From Deltaproteobacteria bacterium (lineage in GTDB: Bacteria; Desulfobacterota; Desulfuromonadia; Desulfuromonadales; BM103), in assembly GCA_006226895.1 (NCBI GenBank), contig SBFN01000205.1, positions 1 to 15,451 of the forward strand: a DNA stretch of 15,451 nt, written 5' to 3'. The position numbers and the translations under genes were made by a program. Under the pieces are notes generated by a model. It worked only from the letters and a program-made list of their open reading frames with translations. It did not search any database and was not told the DNA's origin. Numbering within the stretch: position 1 is the first letter of the stretch; each line of letters starts with the position of its first letter. Positions 10,194 to 15,451 of the stretch are shown piece by piece.

Positions 10194-11137
10194 GATATTT
10201 CGGAATTGCAATGCTGTTGATATGCAGCATCGGTTTGACATCGGTTTCGGCAAAGGTTGTCAGTCGTGTTGCGGCGGTTGTCAACAAGGAGATCATTTCA
10301 ACCCATCAGCTTGATCAGAGACTGCAGGCGCAGTTGGCAAAACAGCAGAAACAGCCTTCTCCGGTACAGATGGGAGCCCTGCGTCAGGAACTTCTTTCCC
10401 GTATGATAGAGGAGTCTCTGGTTCAACAGCGGATCGCGGAACTTAACCTGACTGTTTCCGAAGAAGAGATCGAAACAGCACTCCTGGATGTGCAAAAGAA
10501 GAATAAGCTGAGCCGCGATGATCTTGAAGATGCCGTACAGTCGCAAGGTTTGGATTTTGCTGATTATCGTGACAACCTGCGGCAGCAGATTTTGCGCTAT
10601 AAGCTGATTGGTGAAGAAGTTCGTAGCCAGATCGATGTGCCTGAGCGTGAGATTGTAGAATATTACCGTGCTCATCTCGATGATTATCGTTTGCCCCCTG
10701 AGGTGGAGTTAAGCGCCATCTCCTTCCCTGTTTCGAGAAAGGCGTCCGAGCAGGAGCGCACCCAGATCCGCAAGATGGTTAATGAATCACTGACGCGGTT
10801 ACAGCAGGGCGAAGCTCTGGCAGAGGTTGCTGACAGCTATAATCAAACCTATGGTGCCGTTGGCGGTTCAATGGGCAAATTTGTCTACGAAGAATTAACC
10901 CCGGAGTTTGTTGTGGCGATCAATCAGGTTGAGGACGGCACCTTCACTGCTCCTGTAGAAATGCCGACCGCGATCCATCTGCTGAGAGTGGACGATCGTC
11001 TGTCTGAGGGTTTGCGACAGTTCGATGCGGTAAAGTTTGATATTCACCAGATGCTTCTGGATCAGAAAACTGATGCGCGTATCAAGGAGTGGACTAAAGC
11101 GCTGAAAAACAAAGCGTTTATCGATATCCGTTTGTAA
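10190..11137 (+). CDS. surA: SurA-like periplasmic chaperone / peptidyl-prolyl isomerase
   Basis: A 315-residue exported protein with a signal peptide probably cleaved after Ala21 (SVSA-K). Residues ~22-160 are a SurA N-terminal chaperone domain: the opening VSRVAAVVNKEIIS is the typical SurA start strand, followed by LLSRMIEESLVQQ. Residues ~171-270 form a single PpiC domain; E. coli SurA has two, and this one-domain form is common outside gammaproteobacteria. The first parvulin His position is not histidine (LSAISFPV); the second is (AIHLLRV, His263). This favours chaperone rather than isomerase function. The expected role is escorting unfolded outer-membrane proteins across the periplasm. 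The ATG is preceded by AAGGAAAAGGA at 10175-10185. It is the last gene before a strong terminator; in E. coli surA is directly followed by pdxA, which here lies just beyond pilZ. Confidence 0.85.
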   Translation: MRYFGIAMLLICSIGLTSVSAKVVSRVAAVVNKEIISTHQLDQRLQAQLAKQQKQPSPVQMGALRQELLSRMIEESLVQQRIAELNLTVSEEEIETALLDVQKKNKLSRDDLEDAVQSQGLDFADYRDNLRQQILRYKLIGEEVRSQIDVPEREIVEYYRAHLDDYRLPPEVELSAISFPVSRKASEQERTQIRKMVNESLTRLQQGEALAEVADSYNQTYGAVGGSMGKFVYEELTPEFVVAINQVEDGTFTAPVEMPTAIHLLRVDDRLSEGLRQFDAVKFDIHQMLLDQKTDARIKEWTKALKNKAFIDIRL

Positions 11138-11152
11138 AGGGCTCCAGAGCTG

Positions 11153-11189
11153 AAAAAAGGCCACCTGCTAAAAGCAGGTGGCCTTTTTT
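11153..11189. terminator. Bidirectional Rho-independent terminator
   Basis: A perfect 17-bp inverted repeat (11153-11169 with 11173-11189) with an AAA loop. It is edged by six A's on the left and six T's on the right, so it works on either strand. It starts 15 nt after the surA stop and 20 nt beyond the pilZ stop on the other strand. Confidence 0.93.
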
Positions 11190-11209
11190 AATGTCTGCAT
11201 GAGAAAGGA

Positions 11210-11569
11210 TTATTCTGCCAGGGCACTCTTAAGGGCTGTGAAGTGTTTCTGATAGGTCCGACGGTCCGCATCGTCGAATTCGAGAAACATAACACCACTT
11301 GAGCAGAGGTCGTCACTTTCAGGTTGAGAATTGATCACGCGCCCGTTGATCTGCACCAGGTCGTTGTCGAGACCGAGGGTGATCCGTAACGTCTGTTCCG
11401 GCTCAAAGAATTGACCGGTTTCGAGCCGCAAGCCGTTTTCGCTGACATTGAGTGTGCGGGCCAGACCACGACCGGTGACCTCACCTTTCGAGGAGAGGAT
11501 CTCGTAATCGAGGAATTTCAAAGCATACCGGCGTTCCGCTTGACGGCGTTCGAACAGGTCGTCACTCAT
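11210..11569 (-). CDS. PilZ-domain protein, candidate c-di-GMP receptor
   Basis: A 119-residue single-domain protein. The two PilZ c-di-GMP motifs are present: RxxxR as R9-Q-A-E-R13 near the N-terminus, and the (D/N)xSxxG motif as N41-V-S-E-N-G46. They are followed by a beta-barrel pattern (LRLETG, LRITLGL, VQINGRVINSQ, SSGVMFLEF) and a C-terminal helix. With both motifs intact it should bind c-di-GMP. Single-domain PilZ proteins act by protein contact on motility, exopolysaccharide or type IV pili; the target here is unknown. The start is the ATG at 11569, set by GGAGAAG 5 nt upstream; the longer open frame begins with GTG at 11590 and lacks a ribosome-binding site. It is monocistronic, with its own promoter and a terminator shared with surA. 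Confidence 0.88.
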   Translation of the reverse strand: MSDDLFERRQAERRYALKFLDYEILSSKGEVTGRGLARTLNVSENGLRLETGQFFEPEQTLRITLGLDNDLVQINGRVINSQPESDDLCSSGVMFLEFDDADRRTYQKHFTALKSALAE

Positions 11570-11574
11570 CACTT

Positions 11575-11581
11575 CTTCTCC
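11575..11581 (-). promoter_or_regulatory. Ribosome-binding site that fixes the pilZ start
   Basis: GGAGAAG on the minus strand, 5 nt before the ATG at 11569. It decides for this ATG over the in-frame GTG at 11590. Confidence 0.75.
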
Positions 11582-11612
11582 GTAATTCACATAACGTAAT
11601 GAAATTCATCAA

Positions 11613-11641
11613 AGTATAACCCTTTCCCCGGAGTTTGAAAA
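11613..11641 (-). promoter_or_regulatory. Sigma70-type promoter for the pilZ gene
   Basis: On the minus strand, TTTTCA (11641-11636), 17-bp spacer, TATACT (11618-11613). Predicted start near 11606, giving a leader of about 36 nt. Two copies of CTTTCCCCG (plus-strand reading) lie at 11622-11630, inside the spacer, and at 11645-11653, just upstream of the -35. Confidence 0.55.
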
Positions 11642-11653
11642 CTGCTTTCCCCG
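11622..11653. repeat. Tandem 9-bp direct repeat CTTTCCCCG around the pilZ -35
   Basis: Identical 9-mers at 11622-11630 and 11645-11653, with a 23-bp repeat period, about two helical turns. They bracket the -35 of the pilZ promoter, the placement expected for an operator bound by a regulator on one face of the DNA. The regulator is unknown. Confidence 0.4.
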
Positions 11654-11656
11654 CTT

Positions 11657-11676
11657 AAAAGAAGAATCGTTCTTTT
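11657..11676. repeat. Short inverted repeat upstream of the pdxA promoter
   Basis: AAAAGAA (11657-11663) and TTCTTTT (11670-11676) are perfectly complementary around a 6-nt centre, with outer CGC/GCG triplets (11652-11654, 11677-11679) adding partial symmetry. It ends 10 bp upstream of the pdxA -35 and could be an operator or an A/T-rich promoter enhancer. Too AT-rich for a good terminator. Confidence 0.3.
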
Positions 11677-11686
11677 GCGAATCAGG

Positions 11687-11716
11687 TTGAGGCGGTTTTC
11701 ACGCCTGGGCTATACT
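11687..11716 (+). promoter_or_regulatory. Sigma70-type promoter for pdxA
   Basis: TTGAGG (11687-11692), 18-bp spacer, TATACT (11711-11716). Predicted start near 11723. The leader carries GGGAG (11739-11743) four bases before the pdxA ATG. Divergent from the pilZ promoter. Confidence 0.6.
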
Positions 11717-11747
11717 GTAGGTTAGTGCTTATTCAAATGGGAGTTGT

Positions 11748-12797
11748 ATGACAAAGCCACTTATCATTACGATGGGCGACCCGACCGGGGTTGGACCTGA
11801 AATTATCATTCGAGCCGTCTGCGAAGGTGCTTTTATTGACCTTGCTCGTCCGTTGATCGTTGCCGGAGATCTTGGTGTGCTGAAACGGGCTGCTGCAGTT
11901 TGTGGTTGCGATGTCCAGCACCAGTCTGGTTCCTCGTCATCCCTGGCGACGGATGAACTTTTTGTTGGCGGGCACCGCCTGCCTGTACAGGCACTGTCGC
12001 AACTCGAGCTCTCCGGGCAAGTGTTTGGCCAGCCTCAGATCTCTTCCGGGCGCGCCATGGCTGATTATATCGAATGGGCCTGCGATGCCTGCGTTGCAGG
12101 GGATGTGGCCGGGATGGTCACGGCACCGATCAACAAGGAGGTCTTGCGCACAGCAGGGGTTGATTTCCCGGGGCATACCGAGCTGCTGGCCGATCGTTGC
12201 GAGGCTGACGAGGTTGTCATGATGCTGGCCGGGGAGCGACTGCGAGTCTGCCTGGTGACGACCCATTGCGCCTTGCGGGAGGTGCCGCAACGCCTGAACG
12301 CAGAACGTATCCTGACGACTATACGCATTGTTTCGTCGACTCTGCAGCGGCAGTTCGGTCTCGAACAGCCGCGCCTGGCGGTCTTGGCGCTAAATCCGCA
12401 CGCTGGAGAAGGGGGGTTGTTCGGTGACGAAGAAATCCGGCACATCGCTCCGGCGATTGCTGCCGCCCGCTCTGAAGGAATCCGCGCCAGCGGTCCGCAC
12501 AGTGCCGATACCCTCTTCTGGTTTGCAGCTCAGGGCGAGTACGATGCGGTGATCTGCATGTACCATGACCAGGGCTTGATCCCTCTCAAACTGTTGCATT
12601 TTGATGACGGAGTCAACGTGACCCTTGGTCTGCCGATTGTGCGCACGTCTGTTGATCACGGTACGGCTTATGATCTGGTCGGCACCGGTCAGGCCAGCGC
12701 TGCCAGCCTGGTCGCTGCAGTCAGGATGGCAGACGGGATGGCTGAGAAGCAGGAACGGGGCACGGGGAAGGATGAGCGAGGAAAAGCAGGTCTTTAA
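11748..12797 (+). CDS. pdxA: 4-hydroxythreonine-4-phosphate dehydrogenase PdxA
   Basis: A 349-residue enzyme of the DXP-dependent pyridoxal-phosphate pathway. It oxidises 4-phosphohydroxy-threonine, and PdxJ then joins the product with DXP. Family motifs: TMGDPTGVGPEI (8-19), TAPINKEVL, PGHTELLA, the metal-ligand histidines His173 (TTHCALR), His218 (NPHAGEGG) and His273 (MYHDQGLIPLK), and the closing GLPIVRTSVDHGTAYDLVGTG. The recognisable fold ends near residue 331. About 18 further residues, rich in Lys/Glu/Arg/Gly, lie in a purine-rich stretch forming one arm of an imperfect palindrome, and are probably not part of the enzyme. Length is ~20 aa above E. coli PdxA (329). It has its own promoter and a strong ribosome-binding site; uvrA follows after 90 nt. 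Oxygen-independent PLP synthesis fits any lifestyle, so says little about ecology. Confidence 0.95.
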   Translation: MTKPLIITMGDPTGVGPEIIIRAVCEGAFIDLARPLIVAGDLGVLKRAAAVCGCDVQHQSGSSSSLATDELFVGGHRLPVQALSQLELSGQVFGQPQISSGRAMADYIEWACDACVAGDVAGMVTAPINKEVLRTAGVDFPGHTELLADRCEADEVVMMLAGERLRVCLVTTHCALREVPQRLNAERILTTIRIVSSTLQRQFGLEQPRLAVLALNPHAGEGGLFGDEEIRHIAPAIAAARSEGIRASGPHSADTLFWFAAQGEYDAVICMYHDQGLIPLKLLHFDDGVNVTLGLPIVRTSVDHGTAYDLVGTGQASAASLVAAVRMADGMAEKQERGTGKDERGKAGL

Positions 12798-12830
12798 AGA
12801 GGAAAGGTTTGTTTTCGCGTCCCTCGTTCC
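12752..12830. repeat. Imperfect palindromic repeat at the 3' end of pdxA
   Basis: The arm at 12752-12766 (beginning GGAACGGGGCACG) pairs with 12816-12830 (ending CTCGTTCC). Twelve of 15 positions are Watson-Crick, with one G-T wobble. The ~49-nt centre is purine-rich, with a further weak GCGAGGAAAA / TTTTCGC match inside. The element covers the last ~15 codons of pdxA plus 33 nt of spacer. It does not look like a terminator, as no T tract follows. Confidence 0.4.
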
Positions 12831-12887
12831 GATAGTTGTCGCAAGCAAAAGCAGCCGATATGAGAGGAAACGTTATTTACTAAAGCC

Positions 12888-15451
12888 ATGGTCAATAAAA
12901 TCATCATAAAAGGTGCCTGCGAGCACAACCTGAAAAATATTGATGTCGAGATCCCCCGGGATCAGCTGGTGGTGATCACCGGCGTCTCTGGGTCAGGCAA
13001 GAGTACCCTGGCCTTTGATACCATCTATGCCGAGGGACAGCGTCGTTACGTTGAGAGCCTTTCGGCCTATGCCCGGCAGTTTCTGGAGCAGATGGACAAG
13101 CCGGATGTCGAAAGCATCGAAGGCTTGAGCCCGGCCATCTCCATAGAGCAGAAATCCACGTCGAAGAACCCCCGCTCTACCGTTGGCACGGTTACGGAAA
13201 TCTACGATTACCTGCGCTTGCTCTTTGCCAGGGTCGGGCGGGTGCATTGTCCCTCCTGCGGCAAGGAGATTGCTTCACAGACGGTGGAACAGATGGTGGA
13301 GCAGGTGTTGGCTCTGCCGGAAAAAAGCAAGCTGCTCCTCATGGCGCCACTGGTCAGGGGCCGCAAGGGCGAATACCGCAAGGAACTACGTCAGTTGCAG
13401 GCGGACGGTTTCGTCCGGGTGCGTATCGATGGTGAAATGCGCGAGCTGGCTGAAGAGATCGTTCTGGACAAGAACAAGAAACACACCATCGAGGTGGTGG
13501 TTGACCGCCTTGTGGTCAAAGAGGACATCGTCAGCCGCCTGTCGGACTCCCTGGAGACCGCACTGCGTCTCGGTGAAGGGCTGGTCAGGGTCGAAGTCGT
13601 GGGCGGAGAGAGTTATCTCTTCTCCGAGTGGCACGCCTGCGCGGAGTGCGGTATCTCGATACCGGAGATGACGCCGCGCATGTTCTCCTTCAACAACCCT
13701 TACGGGGCTTGTCCCGACTGCTCCGGCCTGGGCACCCGCATGTATTTTGACCCGGAGCAGGTTGTACCGAACCGTCAGCTTTCCCTGCGGGAGGGTGCGA
13801 TCGCCCCCTGGTCGACCCGGACCGGTTATTACTATTTACAGGTTCTGGAGGCTCTGGCTGATTTTTATGACTTTGATATCCGCACGCCCTTTGCTGAACT
13901 GCCGGAACAGGTACAAAAGGTTCTTCTGCATGGCTCAGGGAAAGAAGAGGTCAAATTCTTCTACGATCAGGCCAATCGCCGACATTTTTACAACAAACCG
14001 TTCGAGGGCGTGATCCCGAACCTGGAACGACGTCTGCGTGAAACCGATTCCGATGCGACCCGCGAGAAGCTTGAGCAGTTTATGAACATCATGTCCTGCC
14101 CCAGCTGTGAAGGCGCCAGGCTCAAACCGGAAACCCTCTGTGTGCGGGTTGCCGGACAGAATATTCAGCAGATAACGGCTCTCAGCGTAAGCGATGCGGA
14201 AGCGTTTTTCGCCGAAATCGAGCTTCCTGACAAAGAGGCGGAAATTGCTCGCCGGGTCCTGAAGGAGGTTCGGGAGAGGCTCTCTTTTCTGGTTAATGTC
14301 GGACTCGATTACCTGACCCTCGACCGTACTTCGGGCACTCTTTCGGGGGGTGAAAGCCAACGCATCCGCCTGGCGACCCAGATCGGTTCCTCGCTGGTCG
14401 GGGTGCTCTACATCCTCGATGAACCTTCGATCGGTTTGCACCAGAGGGACAATCGACGGCTGCTGGAGACATTAAAGCGCCTGCGTGATCTGGGCAATAC
14501 TGTGCTGGTCGTTGAGCATGACGAGGAGACCATTCTCGAAGCGGACCATGTCATCGATATGGGCCCGCACGCCGGCCGCCATGGTGGCGAGGTGGTCGCC
14601 CAGGGCACGCCTCATGAGATTTTCGAACATCCCAAGTCTCTGACCGCAGCTTATCTCTCCGGGCGTCTTACGATCCCTTTGCCGAAAGAGCGGCGCAAGG
14701 TTACGGGGCTGCTCAGTATCAAGGGTGCCCGGGCCAACAACCTCAAGAATGTCGATGTTGATATCCCGCTGGGGGTTATGACCTGTGTGACCGGCGTGTC
14801 CGGTTCCGGCAAGTCGTCGCTGGTGCTCGACACCTTGCACAAAGCCCTCGCTCAACGCCTTTATCGCTCGCGGGAACGTTCCGGGCCGGTTCGTGTCATC
14901 GAGGGCCTGGAGCTTCTGGATAAGGTCATTGATATTGATCAGTCACCGATCGGGCGCACCCCGCGTTCCAACCCGGCGACCTATACCGGCATCTTCACCG
15001 ATATCCGAGATCTCTTCGCCCAGCTGCCGGAAGCAAAGATGCGCGGTTATAAACCTGGGCGCTTTTCTTTCAATGTCAAAGGCGGGCGTTGCGAGGCTTG
15101 TCAGGGCGACGGCATCCTGCGTATCGAGATGCATTTTTTGCCCGATGTCTATATTCAGTGCGAAGCATGCCACGGTGCCCGTTACAACCGTGAGACGTTG
15201 CAGGTCAAGTACAAGGGCAAAACCATTGCCGATGTCCTTGATATGACCGCCAACCAGGCGGTGGAGTTCCTGGCAAATATTCCGCGCATCAAGCGCAAGC
15301 TGCAAACCTTGCGTGATGTTGGTCTTGGTTATATCAAGCTGGGGCAGAGTGCCACGACCTTGTCAGGCGGGGAAGCGCAGCGCGTCAAGCTGGCCAAGGA
15401 GCTGGGCAAACGTTCGACCGGCCGGACCATTTATATTCTCGACGAACCTAC
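12888..15451 (+). CDS. uvrA: Excinuclease ABC subunit UvrA (3' partial)
   Basis: 854 complete codons are in the window; the E. coli protein is 940 aa, so the last ~90 are missing. UvrA finds DNA damage with UvrB and is recruited by Mfd. Visible: first Walker [10 protein letters not shown] (~32-40); first zinc module C251-x2-C254-x20-C275-x2-C278; signature LSGGESQR (from ~485) and Walker B YILDEPS; second Walker [10 protein letters not shown] (~636-644); second zinc module C735-x2-C738-x19-C758-x2-C761; second signature LSGGEAQR (from ~825); and the second Walker B, where the window ends at DEP. The frame is uninterrupted throughout. The ATG at 12888 gives the normal N-terminus ([17 protein letters not shown]). 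The best ribosome-binding site, GAGAGGAAA (12862-12870), is farther away than ideal. No LexA-type operator was recognised in the 90-nt gap after pdxA. Confidence 0.97.
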   Translation, partial: MVNKIIIKGACEHNLKNIDVEIPRDQLVVITGVSGSGKSTLAFDTIYAEGQRRYVESLSAYARQFLEQMDKPDVESIEGLSPAISIEQKSTSKNPRSTVGTVTEIYDYLRLLFARVGRVHCPSCGKEIASQTVEQMVEQVLALPEKSKLLLMAPLVRGRKGEYRKELRQLQADGFVRVRIDGEMRELAEEIVLDKNKKHTIEVVVDRLVVKEDIVSRLSDSLETALRLGEGLVRVEVVGGESYLFSEWHACAECGISIPEMTPRMFSFNNPYGACPDCSGLGTRMYFDPEQVVPNRQLSLREGAIAPWSTRTGYYYLQVLEALADFYDFDIRTPFAELPEQVQKVLLHGSGKEEVKFFYDQANRRHFYNKPFEGVIPNLERRLRETDSDATREKLEQFMNIMSCPSCEGARLKPETLCVRVAGQNIQQITALSVSDAEAFFAEIELPDKEAEIARRVLKEVRERLSFLVNVGLDYLTLDRTSGTLSGGESQRIRLATQIGSSLVGVLYILDEPSIGLHQRDNRRLLETLKRLRDLGNTVLVVEHDEETILEADHVIDMGPHAGRHGGEVVAQGTPHEIFEHPKSLTAAYLSGRLTIPLPKERRKVTGLLSIKGARANNLKNVDVDIPLGVMTCVTGVSGSGKSSLVLDTLHKALAQRLYRSRERSGPVRVIEGLELLDKVIDIDQSPIGRTPRSNPATYTGIFTDIRDLFAQLPEAKMRGYKPGRFSFNVKGGRCEACQGDGILRIEMHFLPDVYIQCEACHGARYNRETLQVKYKGKTIADVLDMTANQAVEFLANIPRIKRKLQTLRDVGLGYIKLGQSATTLSGGEAQRVKLAKELGKRSTGRTIYILDEP

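Noticed and set aside
12798..12887. SOS (LexA) operator in front of uvrA
   Set aside because: No palindrome resembling known LexA boxes was found, and no convincing -35/-10 pair is present. The motif in this lineage could differ from those I know.

Overview
The window looks like a core chromosomal segment of a Gram-negative, probably anaerobic deltaproteobacterium of the Desulfuromonas/Geobacter/Pelobacter type. That placement is an inference from protein style, the run mfd - PPIase lipoprotein - surA - pdxA - uvrA, moderate G+C and the presence of envelope systems (lipoprotein, SurA, Tat). No database could be searched. Coding density is high. I see no insertion sequence, integrase, tRNA, rRNA, CRISPR array or defence cluster.

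Layout. (1) 1-411: 3' end of a GntR/FCD-family regulator, closed by a hairpin that it shares with the convergent operon. (2) 533-2244, minus strand: a two-gene ABC-2 exporter (YadG-like ATPase, then YadH-like permease) with a 4-bp start/stop overlap. (3) 2410-3255, plus: an exported DsbA-like thiol oxidoreductase with an unusual propeller-like N-terminal module. (4) 3343-4459, minus: tatB-tatC, ending at a perfect hairpin shared with the DsbA-like gene. (5) 4613-5527, plus: nadA, divergent from tatBC with two very clear back-to-back sigma70-type promoters. (6) 5615-11137, plus: mfd, a parvulin-type PPIase lipoprotein and a SurA-like periplasmic chaperone, ending at a perfect 17-bp hairpin. (7) 11210-11569, minus: a small PilZ-domain protein. 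(8) 11748-15451, plus: pdxA and the first ~855 codons of uvrA, which runs off the window.

The regulatory layout is tidy. Each convergent junction (gntR/yadH, dsbA-like/tatC, surA/pilZ) has one hairpin that can serve both strands. Each divergent junction (yadG/dsbA-like, tatB/nadA, pilZ/pdxA) has candidate promoters on both strands.

Functionally the window combines envelope biogenesis (Tat export, disulfide chemistry, outer-membrane protein folding), cofactor synthesis (NAD via quinolinate, PLP via PdxA), nucleotide excision repair (Mfd, UvrA) and one c-di-GMP receptor candidate. I did not find a new system. The most notable points are the truncated-propeller/DsbA fusion, a PilZ gene inverted between surA and pdxA (which are adjacent in E. 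coli), a tandem 9-bp motif straddling the pilZ -35, a repeat-derived C-terminal tail on PdxA, and a coupled mini-ORF in front of surA.
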